Assembly (NCBI GenBank): GCA_945888515.1
Contig: CAMDAD010000005.1
Location: 1 to 64,000, forward strand
DNA from: Akkermansia muciniphila
GTDB lineage: Bacteria; Verrucomicrobiota; Verrucomicrobiia; Verrucomicrobiales; Akkermansiaceae
Direction of reading: 5' to 3'
DNA length: 64,000 bases
Part shown: piece after piece, positions 54,277 through 63,790 of the stretch
Position numbering within the stretch: the first letter of the stretch is position 1
Layout of the letters: every line of letters begins with the position of its first letter
The notes under the pieces: generated by a model
The model's input: only the letters and a program-made list of their open reading frames with translations
Told to the model about the DNA's origin: nothing
The model's database searches: none
Program-made: the position numbers and the translations under genes

Positions 54277-57200
54277 ATGAAGAAACGCGAGAGTCAAACC
54301 GCTGAGGCAATCATCCAACCTTTGCTCGAGAAACCCATGTCGGCTCTTGTGAAGTCTTGCCTAAAACAGATGGAGTCTTGGCATCGCAAACGCGCGCGAA
54401 CGATTCATCTCTTCGATTTGAGTCGCGCACTGAAGCTCAGTCTCTACATGACTCACAGCAAGGTGGAGCTGTATGATGACAGGCAAGATCCCATGGGTTT
54501 GCAGGAATATCTTGGCTACATCAAGGTCGCCATTTTCCGCTTGGACTACGTGCTGCCCCAGGAGTTGCATGAACTGTTCCAAGTCATTCCACTCACGGAA
54601 AAACAGCAACAGATCTTGACGGAACTGGATGTCAAACGCTGGCAACATACGTTCGAACTCATTGAAAATCAATATGGCATCGCCAAGACATCGCCTGTCT
54701 TGCGTTTGAAAATTTCACCTAGCAATGCCGTCATAGAATCCGCCGTCCCTGGTGAGGTATTTCGCAGACTCTCTGCCACGAAGCTGCGCGAACTCTGCCG
54801 TCAGTCGATCTGGAGAACTCTGCCGAGAGCGGATCGTGGCTCGGAGGTGATCCTTCGTTCAACTCTCGAGGGCCATAACGCGGCGCATTCTACGGAATTT
54901 TCGATCACTAACGAAAATCTCCCGCTAACGCTCTCCCACTTGATGTTGGATCGCTCCCTTTTTTCTCAGCATGTCGTCGATGAGCAAGGGGAGCCCATTT
55001 TGCTTCATGATGTGCCTCTCAAATGGAAACTTCAGCCATCAACAGTATCGCCCTCCCACATGTTGCTCTCGCTGCAGGGAGTCGATGGGGAGATGGTTAC
55101 GGAGGTTTTTCTCACGGTGAGCGGACTGCGCCACTATGTTTGGCTGAGCGATGGCTTTCATCCGGTAACCAAGTGGCCGGTAGGCGCGAAATTGGCGAAA
55201 TTTCCTCTACAAATTCCGATCAAGGCACTGATCAGCTCCGCAGGCTACTCGTTGTTGCAGCAGCTCGAAGTCGCCATCCCAGAGGAAATTTCCCGCCATG
55301 TCACCACCATCACCCCACAGGTCTGTGTGAAGTGCTCGCTGATCAAGGGCCATGGCAGCACGAGCGATCGTCTCGTCATGACCGCCACAGCCAGTAGCGC
55401 TCAAGGTATCGAAACTCACAAATGGAATACCAGTCGATGGGAAAAACAACAAAAAGGAATCAATGCCGCAGGACAAATGATTGAAATCGACGAGTCGCCG
55501 CTGCAGCGATCCGCTTCTTGGCTCGGCTCACTTAACTTCAAAATTTCCCCTTATTATAACGACTTGCGCCACGAGTTACGTGCTACCAAAACGTTTCCCG
55601 ATCAGTTTATCGAATGGATGAAGGCAAAACCTGACTCCATCGAGGTTGCGCTCGATGCCACCCTCTCGGAGATGGTCAACAGCATCGTGTCCGGCAATGT
55701 CTTTCTTGAGGTCGTAGAAAGCGAACACGGCATCGACTGGTTTGATATCCGCGTGGACGTCACCGTTTCCGATACCTCATTGACCCCAAATGAAATCGAG
55801 CTACTCCTCAAAGCCAAGGGCAAATGGGTCAGGCTATCTAACAAAGGCTGGCGCAAACTAGAATACAATCTGAGCCCTGAGACCGAACGCGAGCTAGCCG
55901 ATATCGGCCTCAGCGCGCAGGATTTCGATGCTGGGAAACAGCGACTGCATGCGCTGCAACTCGGTAGTCTCGCCAAAAAACAGTCCCAACTCCTTCCCGT
56001 TCAAGCTCAGCAACAGATCACGCGTCGCATCGAGCAAATCCAAACACGCGTCACGCCCGCGCTGCCCACTAGCATCAAGGCCACGCTCCGTCCCTACCAA
56101 ACAGAGGGCTTCCATTTCCTCGCGTATCTCAGCGCGAATCACTTCGGCGGCGTTCTTGCCGATGACATGGGTCTGGGCAAAACCATCCAGGCGCTCACGT
56201 GGCTTGCCTGGCTGCACGAAACGGGGAAAAACTCTCTGCCCACACTTGTCGTCGCACCGAAGTCTGTGCAGGAAAACTGGAGCCAAGAAGCCGCACGCTT
56301 TTTTCCGCAGCTCCGGACTCGCACATGGAAAACCGGCGAAATCGAGGAAATCATCGATCCCGCCTCCTTCGATCTTCTCATCATCAATTACGCCCAACTC
56401 CGCAATCGTAGCGATGCCCTCCAAGCCGTCGCATGGCTCGCCATCATCGTCGATGAAGCGCAAAACATCAAAAACCCCAACTCCCAGAGCACCCAGGTCC
56501 TGCGCGCGCTGCACGCGAACCAGCGCCTCGCCCTCACCGGCACTCCGATCGAAAATCGCCTCATGGATCTGTGGTCCATTTTCTCCTTCGCCATGCCCGG
56601 CGCCCTCGGCTCGCGCGCTTCGTTTTCGCGCACTTTTGATAATCCCAAGGACCTCTTTGCTCGCCGACGTCTCTCCGCACGCACCCGACCGTTCCTACTC
56701 CGTCGCACGAAAAACGAAGTCGCCAAGGATTTGCCCGAGCGCATCGAGGAGGACCTCACCATCGAGCTCGAAGGCATACAGAAAAAACTCTACCAAGCGG
56801 AACTCAAGCGCGCGCGCGCGCACCTGCTCAAGGCCCGCATCCCCGGGCAACTGGATAAACTGCGCTTTCACCTGCTCAGCAGCCTGCTGCGCTTGCGCCA
56901 AATTTGCTGCCATCCGCAACTCGTGGGACTTGATGCACGATCGGAGCCAGAAAACACCAGCAAGAAAAAGCCAAAGAAACAATATGCCCAAACCGCCGCA
57001 TCTGATTCTGGCACCAGTGCCAAATTGGAAGCCCTCATGGAATTGTTAGAACCACTCATCGAGCAAGGACAAAAAGTGTTAGTCTTTTCGCAATTCGTCC
57101 ACATGCTCGAAATCATCCGGGCCGAGATCGCCGAGCGCGAGTGGAAACAGTTCCTGCTCACCGGCCAGACCGATGAGCGTGGAGCCCTGGTCCAGGACTT

Positions 57201-57525
57201 TCAGACGACTGAGGACGCCGCCGTTTTTCTCATCAGCCTCAAGGCAGGCGGCGCCGGACTGAATCTCACCGCCGCTAGTTACGTCGTGCTCTTCGATCCC
57301 TGGTGGAACCCTGCCGTGGAAGCGCAAGCCATCGATCGCACCCACCGCATCGGCCAAAAGTCCACCGTCATCGCCTATCGACTCGTCGTCAAAGACACCA
57401 TCGAACAAAAAATTCGCGAGCTCCAGAAATTCAAATCCGCCGTTGCTCAAGACATCCTCGGTGAAGAAAACTTTGCCCGCGCTCTGACTCTCGATGACTT
57501 CCAGTTTTTGTTAGAATCCGAGTGA
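54277..57525 (+). CDS. SNF2-family ATP-dependent helicase without SWIM finger (1082 aa)
   Basis: From ATG 54277 (MKKRESQTAEAI) the protein has a long N-terminal region (about 1-570) that lacks the Cys/His of a SWIM finger, then a Snf2 core: [17 protein letters not shown] (I, near 628), VVAPKSVQENW (Ia), DEAQNIKNPNSQ (II, near 725), LTGTPIENRLMDLW (III), and in the second lobe VFSQFVHMLEII, ISLKAGGAGLNLTAA (V) and DPWWNPAVEAQAIDRTHRIGQ (VI). A basic insert (KKKPKKQY near 905) lies between lobes. It resembles bacterial DEAD/SNF2 type helicases but differs from that at 38739 in its N-terminal half. Activity on duplex DNA is likely; role unknown. A frame 68 codons longer is possible but unconvincing. 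Confidence 0.93.
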   Translation: MKKRESQTAEAIIQPLLEKPMSALVKSCLKQMESWHRKRARTIHLFDLSRALKLSLYMTHSKVELYDDRQDPMGLQEYLGYIKVAIFRLDYVLPQELHELFQVIPLTEKQQQILTELDVKRWQHTFELIENQYGIAKTSPVLRLKISPSNAVIESAVPGEVFRRLSATKLRELCRQSIWRTLPRADRGSEVILRSTLEGHNAAHSTEFSITNENLPLTLSHLMLDRSLFSQHVVDEQGEPILLHDVPLKWKLQPSTVSPSHMLLSLQGVDGEMVTEVFLTVSGLRHYVWLSDGFHPVTKWPVGAKLAKFPLQIPIKALISSAGYSLLQQLEVAIPEEISRHVTTITPQVCVKCSLIKGHGSTSDRLVMTATASSAQGIETHKWNTSRWEKQQKGINAAGQMIEIDESPLQRSASWLGSLNFKISPYYNDLRHELRATKTFPDQFIEWMKAKPDSIEVALDATLSEMVNSIVSGNVFLEVVESEHGIDWFDIRVDVTVSDTSLTPNEIELLLKAKGKWVRLSNKGWRKLEYNLSPETERELADIGLSAQDFDAGKQRLHALQLGSLAKKQSQLLPVQAQQQITRRIEQIQTRVTPALPTSIKATLRPYQTEGFHFLAYLSANHFGGVLADDMGLGKTIQALTWLAWLHETGKNSLPTLVVAPKSVQENWSQEAARFFPQLRTRTWKTGEIEEIIDPASFDLLIINYAQLRNRSDALQAVAWLAIIVDEAQNIKNPNSQSTQVLRALHANQRLALTGTPIENRLMDLWSIFSFAMPGALGSRASFSRTFDNPKDLFARRRLSARTRPFLLRRTKNEVAKDLPERIEEDLTIELEGIQKKLYQAELKRARAHLLKARIPGQLDKLRFHLLSSLLRLRQICCHPQLVGLDARSEPENTSKKKPKKQYAQTAASDSGTSAKLEALMELLEPLIEQGQKVLVFSQFVHMLEIIRAEIAEREWKQFLLTGQTDERGALVQDFQTTEDAAVFLISLKAGGAGLNLTAASYVVLFDPWWNPAVEAQAIDRTHRIGQKSTVIAYRLVVKDTIEQKIRELQKFKSAVAQDILGEENFARALTLDDFQFLLESE

Positions 57526-57559
57526 CGCTGCGTTTTTCTGTCCGAGAAAAAGCGATTCA

Positions 57560-58126
57560 TCACGCAGAGGTGGAGCAATTTCCGCTCGCGCAGCACGATT
57601 GACCGACTACGCGATTCCAAGGCATCTTGGACATCAGAATGGCGAGTCCGCACCAACCAGTGGAGCCGGCCATCGTCAGACCCGCACCGAAAAAGGCACA
57701 GAGAAATACCCAGTTCGGATGAACGGTGAGCGCGAGGATCGCGCCAGTCAGTACTCCGAGGCCGATGGTGAGCTGCACCTGCTGCATCAGTGGCAGGCCT
57801 TTTTTTCTGCTGGTGACCACGGGGAGCCCCGCTTCTTTCCAACCGAGAATGCCACCTTCCAAATTGCGCACATCGGTGATGCCGAGAGCTTTCAATTTGT
57901 TCAGCGCCTCCATGCCGCGCTTGCCACCACGACACATGACAATGACAGGTCGATTGCGATCGATTTCTTCCATGCGTTTTTCGAGCTGCCCCAGAGGAAT
58001 CAACTTTGAAGCTGGAATGTGCATCTCCGCGTGTTCGATCGGTTCACGCACATCGATCAGACAACATTCACCGGATAGCATAGGTTGGAGTTTCAAGGGC
58101 TGGATGGTGTCGGAATAAGCATTCAT
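57560..58126 (-). CDS. Rhodanese-like domain fused to DUF2892 membrane domain
   Basis: A 188-residue protein. Residues 10-105 are a rhodanese domain with CLIDVREPIEHAEMHIPAS, active-site VIVMCRGGKRG (Cys65) and LEGGILGWKEAGLPV. Residues about 115-165 form a two-helix hydrophobic hairpin of the DUF2892 type (TIGLGVLTGAILALTV, FFGAGLTMAGSTGWCGLA). The tail has Cys178, Cys179 and Cys184. The pair of domains is common in proteins that handle sulfane sulfur or membrane redox. It is divergent from an ArsR gene with an operator-like palindrome between them, suggesting regulation by sulfur, persulfide or metal. Confidence 0.9.
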   Translation of the reverse strand: MNAYSDTIQPLKLQPMLSGECCLIDVREPIEHAEMHIPASKLIPLGQLEKRMEEIDRNRPVIVMCRGGKRGMEALNKLKALGITDVRNLEGGILGWKEAGLPVVTSRKKGLPLMQQVQLTIGLGVLTGAILALTVHPNWVFLCAFFGAGLTMAGSTGWCGLAILMSKMPWNRVVGQSCCASGNCSTSA

Positions 58127-58167
58127 AATGATGAGAATTTTTCTTGTGCAGTTGTAAAACAGGATTA

Positions 58168-58191
58168 CTATATCGCTAAGTAACGATATAG
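58168..58191. promoter_or_regulatory. ArsR operator candidate between the rhodanese and arsR genes
   Basis: CTATATCG and CGATATAG form a perfect 8-bp inverted repeat with an 8-bp spacer (CTAAGTAA). It lies 20 bp before the regulator start and 41 bp before the rhodanese start, so one bound dimer could control both divergent genes. Confidence 0.7.
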
Positions 58192-58210
58192 CAAATCATT
58201 TTATGAAAAA

Positions 58211-58582
58211 ATGAAGAAAAAGAAAAAAAACGCTAACCGGAAAATTCTCACTCCGCTCGCCCTCGAGCTCATCGCCTCGCGTTTCCGCGCTTTATCAGAA
58301 CCTGTGCGTCTACGCTTACTCAATCTTCTCATGCACAAGGAGCAATCGGTCGGCGCACTCGTCGCAGCGTCGGGCTCGGGCCAAGCCAACGTGTCCAAGC
58401 ACCTCTCCGTTCTCAGAGAGGCCGGCATGGTCGGAACCCGCAAGGAAGGCCTGCAAACGATCTGCTACATCGCCGATCCCATCATCAACGAGCTCTGCGA
58501 ACTGATGTGTTCTCGTCTCCGCGATGAAATGGAACACAAGGCCGCCGCGTTGAAGATGACGGTGAAAGCGCAGGCACACTGA
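58211..58582 (+). CDS. ArsR/SmtB-family transcriptional repressor
   Basis: A 123-residue winged-helix regulator with a lysine-rich N-terminus (MKKKKKNANRK), ALSEPVRLRLLNLLM, recognition helix GQANVSKHLSVLREAGM and wing KEGLQTICYIAD. Cys85, Cys96 and Cys100 (ELCELMC) are the possible sensing residues; C-x3-C resembles members that sense reactive sulfur or metals. The divergent rhodanese gene supports a sulfur role (as for BigR-type regulators), which is inference. A tiny frame ATGAAAAAATGA precedes the start. Confidence 0.88.
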   Translation: MKKKKKNANRKILTPLALELIASRFRALSEPVRLRLLNLLMHKEQSVGALVAASGSGQANVSKHLSVLREAGMVGTRKEGLQTICYIADPIINELCELMCSRLRDEMEHKAAALKMTVKAQAH

Positions 58583-58595
58583 CATCTCCCTGAAC

Positions 58596-58632
58596 AAAAA
58601 GAAAAACCCCGCCCGGATGAACCGGACGGGGT
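58596..58632 (-). terminator. Rho-independent terminator of the choice-of-anchor I gene
   Basis: CCCCG(C)CCGG pairs with CCGG(A)CGGGG across a 5-nt loop. On the minus strand the stem is followed by TTTTTCTTTTTG. It lies 27 bp past the stop at 58659 and 14 bp after the ArsR stop, so it may serve both. Confidence 0.85.
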
Positions 58633-58658
58633 GAGCCAAGCGTTAAGCGACAACAAAC

Positions 58659-61600
58659 TTATTGCGGGAGAATCAAGCGGTAGAATTCCTTGTCTTCAAT
58701 TTTCGGGAAGGTGATGTCGAGTTCACCTGCGGGATTCCAATCGTTTTGTTGGAGTGTAGTGGATTTTTCGATGGGTAAGCTGAGGGTGACATTTCCTCCT
58801 TGCACTTGCACCATCAGGTTGCCAGCACCGCGCAGATCTTGGATCGACTCGGCAGTGTAGAGGCTGTATAAGCTGGGGCTTGATGTTACGTCGGTGCGGC
58901 CGGCTGTGCGTATGCCGGCGAGCGCCGCATTGATCTGTGCCGAGGTGTTGACGACATCAGGATTGAGGCCGAGCGATGCGACTTCGATGATGTTGCTGTA
59001 ACCGTCGCCATCGCTATCCGTGGTGCCTTGCAGGATACGACGGTCTGATCCCACGACGGTGTCTGCCTTGGCGAAAGCGGTGACGCTGTGGAAGGCGCGC
59101 ATGTATTCGGCGAGGGCATCTTGCTCCGTGCCGGCTCCATTTACGCCACCAATGGCGCTGACGGCGGAAGTGTAGGCATTGGCTGAGCCGTCGGTGGTAA
59201 GGTCCAGTCGGTTGGCCGAAGCATTGGTGCGAATCGCCCATGGATACGGGTAAGAATCACCAGCAAAGTCGGAGCCAGCAGTCGAGGAGTTGACAAGGAA
59301 ATTCAGAGTCACCAATCGAATCTGACGGTTTGGATTCAGCACGATGCCGTTCGAGACAAGTACTTCCGTTGGGTTGCCATTGGAATCCACAAGTGCTGCA
59401 TAGCGGATACGAGAGCCGCCAGTGATCGCGGTGATCCGAGAGGGACTCCCGGAACTGGTGTAGCTAATCGCAGTTTCCGCAAGGTCTGCCACGACCATCA
59501 TCCCGCCGAGTTGGCAGAATTGGCCTGACGTGGCTTTATCGGAACCAACGCCGTTGCTACCCTGCACGCCGTGTTCTAACAGAACCTTGAGCTGCGCAGC
59601 CGTGACAGTGAGCAGGGTGAGGTTGTTGTTGAACTTCAGCGAGTCTTCCACATCGAGCTGCGAGATGTCTCCCGCAGCTTTCGATGCCGCGGGATTGGCA
59701 GCAGTGGGTTGTGGGACACTATTGGAATCCACTGAGCCGATCGAGTTGCGGATGCCACCGCCATTTTTGATCGAAACCTCGACGGTGGAGTCAATCAGCT
59801 TCGCATACCACAGGTTGGCGTCAGCGGAAAGATTGCCAAAGTTGGTTTCTTGTTGGCGTACGTTCGTGCGGCGGCCCTCCAGATAGACGGATGACTTGCC
59901 GATGATGAGACCGTCCTTGGCGACGATGACAGAGTTGACCGCATCGGTGACCGCTTTCACGGTGCCGCCGCGTGTGCCCGCGGCGTAGGGGTCTTGTGCA
60001 CCCCAGGCAGCGGCGACAGCTGCACTGTTCACGGTGATATTGTTACTCGCGGAGTCGATATTGGTGATATGACCCTGGGCATTGAAGTCCACGATGAGCT
60101 GACCGAGATACTGGTATTGACCTTCGCCACTGACGACGCAGACGGTGCGACCATCGAGGTCATTGGCGGTGAAGGGGTAATTTTCTGAAATGCTGTCACC
60201 TGGTTGTAGCACCGTATTGGGCTTTGCCATGACGGCGCCGGAACCTCCGGCAACAATGATGTCTACGTGGCGCATTTTCGTGGCTAACAGTTTTTCGTTT
60301 TCTACCTGTTGCAACTGGGTGGCCATGACGATCTTGTTGCATCCGGCTGCGACGAGCGCATCAACGGTGGGCTGCAAGTGAGCGGCAAGCGCATCGATGT
60401 CATACGTCCGTGGCGAGACGACAACCGCACCGGTGGGACCTGTGACGGTGACGAGACCGGGCGAGGAGATGCTCGCGAGGTCAGGAGGAGTCACGCCGAG
60501 AACGCCGATTTTTTCGCCACCGCGTTCGATGATCGCGGACTTGGCAAGTTTTGCGTTGGTGGGTGAGGCAGTAATACCGGGGTAGTTTTCGTTAGGATGC
60601 GGTGCGAAGGCGCCGATGTTGCGAATATCACTGGTGAATCGCGGTGCGAGATCGGTTACGGCGGTGGGTACGGACACGACTGCGCTGAAGTCGAGATTCG
60701 CGCTCAGGAACGGGAAAGCCGGCCCGTAGTAGCGCATGCTCGTTTTGCTAGTGCGTGGCTCAGGCAGCACGATATTTGCGAACTCCGTAGTGCCGAGGTC
60801 AAACTCGTGATTGCCGATGCAGGTAGCATCGAAGCCAATGGAGTTCATGATCGCGATGTCAGGACGGCCGGGATTTTCTCGAAGATCAACGGCGCTGGCA
60901 TTGTAACCAAAGACGAAGCCCAGTGATGTTTTCAGCGCTGTGCGGGTGGAAGTATCATTTCCCGCTGACAAAAACGCGCCGGGGATGAAACAATCACCCG
61001 CGCCGATGGTGATGGAGGCGTTGTTACTGCTGACATCTTCGAGTTTATCGACGAGCGCTGCGAATTGCGGTGCGGTGACGATGGAGGAAGTATCCGCTTC
61101 CATATCGGATGCGTGCAACACTTGAAGACGGAAGGAGGGAGCATTGATTTCATAAACACCCACACCGCCAGCTACACCATCATCCGAGTCACCTTCATAA
61201 CCTACGATAGCCATAGTTACTCCGGTTGGGCTATCTGCGGCATCGACGATAGTCACGGTCTCTGGAAAGAAGAGGCCTTTATCGCTGTCGTTAATGTAGC
61301 GCAGAACTTGCGGTGAAGCAGGGTTGGTGATATCGACAACAATCACACCGTTTTGGCGTTCCATACCAGCGACGGCGATGACCGTGCCATCAGCGAGCGT
61401 GGTTACCGCCACGGCTTCCGGTTCGGGGCCTTTGTCATCCGAGCGGGCATCGAAGGTTGTTTTTAGTCCCCCATCGTTCGCATTGTGGCGCTGGGGGTCG
61501 CGCTGGAAGAACTCATTCTCGAGCGGCAGGTGGGAGACGAAACTGAGCGAATGATCGGCCACTTTTTTCCACAAGGAAAGCCCGCGTGTGCCCATGGTGA

Positions 61601-62816
61601 CGATCTTATTGATGTCAGAGTTGGGCGCTGTGGTCGGCAAAACTGGCCCGTTCAACGATTGATCCCGCAAAATATTGAGGCGACCGTAATCGTTGTTACT
61701 GGTCGAAACAGAGAATCCTGTGGCAAAGTCATAGGTGCTAAACGCGCTGCTCAAACGCTGGATGTCGCCATCATCAACGCGGGCATCTCCCTCATCTGCG
61801 GTGATGACATACACTTCGCCATTTTTTGTCCAAGTGGCAATAGCGTCAGGCATGTGCAAACCGAAGGCAGGGTTGCTGACGTCGAAAATATCGTCGTTGT
61901 CCGAGGCATCGATGGTGATCGAACGCTGGCCGAGGTCAGTGATTTTTTCCCAAGAGAGCGTGGCGACATCGAACGTAGCGATCGCATTGTTTTCCTGTAG
62001 ACCCACAAAAATCTTGCTGTTGTCAGGAGAGAACGCGAGATATTCGGGCTCGATATGAAAGTATTTTTCTTTGGTGTTGGCGGGATCGAAGGACGTGTGA
62101 TCACGCAATCCGGAGATGAGACTGGGAACGCTGCTGAAGTCGATGGTATGGACAGTCAGTGAGGCGTAATCAAAGCTGGTGACGTTTGTCGCATTCACAG
62201 CGGAGGCATCGATGAACGTGATCGAGCCAGGTTGTTGAACGCTATCGAAGGCAGCAACACTACTGGCTCCGTCGCCGTCCCATGCGTGCTGACCTTCATT
62301 GGCGAAGGCGATTTTTCCTGCCTTGATGGTAACCATATCCGGATGGTATCCGGCAGGCGCCGAACCGAGAACGGTACCGTCGTTGAGATTGAAATAAACG
62401 ACGCGTCCAAGTTGTGGTACGGAACTGGTATAATCAGAACCATCTACATTAACGACGGATGCGTTCAGTGCGGTGGCTACTCCAAGACCTGAGCCATCCT
62501 TATCGAGAGCGACGCCTGTGACATCGCTATAAACAAAGCCCGCGACGGGATTGGCCGCAAACCATGCCGCAATATCCACTGTGGCATGATTGGCGAACTG
62601 CGTGCCGTTGTGGCGCATGAGGCGAATGCCTCCCGCGGAGTTATCCGTGACAGCCAGTGTGTCGTTTGTCGGTGAAAAAGATACGACTTCACCAGCAGCG
62701 ACTCCTAACGGAATGACTTGGTGCTGACGCAGACCATTGACTTGGGCTGTAAGTGGGAATGGTGCGAGGCCTATTAAGGCTGCAATGAATGGGTAATAAG
62801 TGCTTTTTGGTTTCAT
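58659..62816 (-). CDS. Exported choice-of-anchor I protein fused to 5'-nucleotidase/metallophosphatase (1385 aa)
   Basis: Signal peptide (ALIGLAPFPLTAQ) then a beta-propeller-like choice-of-anchor I domain (about 30-560; LAVTDNSAGGIRLMRH, PEYLAFSPDNSKIFVGLQENNAIATFD, ITADEGDARVDDG, EAVAVTTLADGTVIAVAGMER). At about 562 a calcineurin-like phosphatase starts: LQVLHASDMEAD, TIGAGDCFIPG, IGNHEFDLG. A 5'-nucleotidase C-terminal domain follows (about 970-1230, DANLWYAKLIDSTVEVSIKNGGGIR). A calcium-binding type DSDGDGYSNIIE at about 1255 precedes a last small region. In LHASDMEAD the usual DxH dipeptide is D-M-E, so the metal ligand His is changed; the rest of the site looks kept. A secreted or cell-surface nucleotidase/phosphatase is likely. 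Confidence 0.88.
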   Translation of the reverse strand: MKPKSTYYPFIAALIGLAPFPLTAQVNGLRQHQVIPLGVAAGEVVSFSPTNDTLAVTDNSAGGIRLMRHNGTQFANHATVDIAAWFAANPVAGFVYSDVTGVALDKDGSGLGVATALNASVVNVDGSDYTSSVPQLGRVVYFNLNDGTVLGSAPAGYHPDMVTIKAGKIAFANEGQHAWDGDGASSVAAFDSVQQPGSITFIDASAVNATNVTSFDYASLTVHTIDFSSVPSLISGLRDHTSFDPANTKEKYFHIEPEYLAFSPDNSKIFVGLQENNAIATFDVATLSWEKITDLGQRSITIDASDNDDIFDVSNPAFGLHMPDAIATWTKNGEVYVITADEGDARVDDGDIQRLSSAFSTYDFATGFSVSTSNNDYGRLNILRDQSLNGPVLPTTAPNSDINKIVTMGTRGLSLWKKVADHSLSFVSHLPLENEFFQRDPQRHNANDGGLKTTFDARSDDKGPEPEAVAVTTLADGTVIAVAGMERQNGVIVVDITNPASPQVLRYINDSDKGLFFPETVTIVDAADSPTGVTMAIVGYEGDSDDGVAGGVGVYEINAPSFRLQVLHASDMEADTSSIVTAPQFAALVDKLEDVSSNNASITIGAGDCFIPGAFLSAGNDTSTRTALKTSLGFVFGYNASAVDLRENPGRPDIAIMNSIGFDATCIGNHEFDLGTTEFANIVLPEPRTSKTSMRYYGPAFPFLSANLDFSAVVSVPTAVTDLAPRFTSDIRNIGAFAPHPNENYPGITASPTNAKLAKSAIIERGGEKIGVLGVTPPDLASISSPGLVTVTGPTGAVVVSPRTYDIDALAAHLQPTVDALVAAGCNKIVMATQLQQVENEKLLATKMRHVDIIVAGGSGAVMAKPNTVLQPGDSISENYPFTANDLDGRTVCVVSGEGQYQYLGQLIVDFNAQGHITNIDSASNNITVNSAAVAAAWGAQDPYAAGTRGGTVKAVTDAVNSVIVAKDGLIIGKSSVYLEGRRTNVRQQETNFGNLSADANLWYAKLIDSTVEVSIKNGGGIRNSIGSVDSNSVPQPTAANPAASKAAGDISQLDVEDSLKFNNNLTLLTVTAAQLKVLLEHGVQGSNGVGSDKATSGQFCQLGGMMVVADLAETAISYTSSGSPSRITAITGGSRIRYAALVDSNGNPTEVLVSNGIVLNPNRQIRLVTLNFLVNSSTAGSDFAGDSYPYPWAIRTNASANRLDLTTDGSANAYTSAVSAIGGVNGAGTEQDALAEYMRAFHSVTAFAKADTVVGSDRRILQGTTDSDGDGYSNIIEVASLGLNPDVVNTSAQINAALAGIRTAGRTDVTSSPSLYSLYTAESIQDLRGAGNLMVQVQGGNVTLSLPIEKSTTLQQNDWNPAGELDITFPKIEDKEFYRLILPQ

Positions 62817-63044
62817 ATGGTGGACGCATCTTAGCTATGCGATGCCACGATAGGATCAACGTGTGTTCCGACAACCGGTTTGCTGTGACAAACATTTCAC
62901 GGTGTAAATGATATGTGGTTTTTTTGTGACGAGATTGATTCCGTTATGGTGTGGGAAATCTGTCGTGTCGTCACGCGCTGGGATTCCATGCCTTCGATAG
63001 GGCGAGATCTGTTAGTCAAACTGTGACGTGAAAGAAGAAGCGTC

Positions 63045-63575
63045 TTATTGAACGGATGACTGTCGAATACTTGGCATACGAGTCATTCGTGAATCGTCCG
63101 AGGTAGCATGGGTTTGGGACACATCCACTACGTATTCGTCTTCTAGCCAGTTGCGCCCCAGAAGAAGAGGATAAGTCAGACTGGAGCGGTCGTTGAGATT
63201 GATGCACACCTGTTTGCTACGTCCTTCGTGATGTATGGTCATTTCGACATAGACACGTTCACGCGTGCCACCGGAACTGCGCACTCGCGCCGTTTTCGCC
63301 AGCGGCAGACGTAGTGGAACGCGCGCACCATCCTGATTGACCGCGATGAATGCGACCATACCGTTTTCCATTTGTACGGCTTCCGCGTGCAGCGAGGTGC
63401 TGGCTGCGCCCGTGTCTACGCGCGCGACAAATTCCAGTGCGACCTCTTCAATCCTTACACGAGCGGTTTGGCCGATGACTTGTTTTTTTCTCTCTTGCGC
63501 GAGTTGTCCGCCTGTCCAAGCAAGCCCCACTGCAAAAAGCGCAAAAAGCCATAGGGCTGATGTTCTGCGATTCAT
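63045..63575 (-). CDS. Membrane-anchored retropepsin-like aspartic protease (RimB/COG4067-like)
   Basis: A 176-residue protein with an N-terminal membrane or signal segment (LWLFALFAVGLAWTGGQLA). The domain after it has the aspartic-protease-like signature ARVDTGAASTSLHA (Asp54-Thr-Gly), then RVPLRLPLAK, RVYVEMTIHHEG and PLLLGRNWLEDEYVVDV. It matches proteins annotated as ATP-dependent zinc protease, which are retropepsin-like and often near rimK; no rimK is in view. A membrane anchor suggests an envelope role. ATG 63575. Confidence 0.85.
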   Translation of the reverse strand: MNRRTSALWLFALFAVGLAWTGGQLAQERKKQVIGQTARVRIEEVALEFVARVDTGAASTSLHAEAVQMENGMVAFIAVNQDGARVPLRLPLAKTARVRSSGGTRERVYVEMTIHHEGRSKQVCINLNDRSSLTYPLLLGRNWLEDEYVVDVSQTHATSDDSRMTRMPSIRQSSVQ

Positions 63576-63790
63576 TGATGGTTACTACAGCTAGAACCAA
63601 GCCGATATTACTGCGTAGAGAAAGAAAATTTTCCTTTGTGCAAAATAAGAACCGAACGAATCAGATGACGCAGCACAAGCACAGGCGATGGCTGAGTGTA
63701 GATGTGTTAGACTGGTAATGATGGAGTAATGGGATTCTCCAACCGTTGAAGGATTGACAAAATCATTTTCATGGAACAGCTTGCGCTCAC

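Noticed and set aside
62860-62950. Pho-box-like TTGTCAC near the choice-of-anchor I gene
   Set aside because: Only one half-site; the second repeat does not match the consensus.
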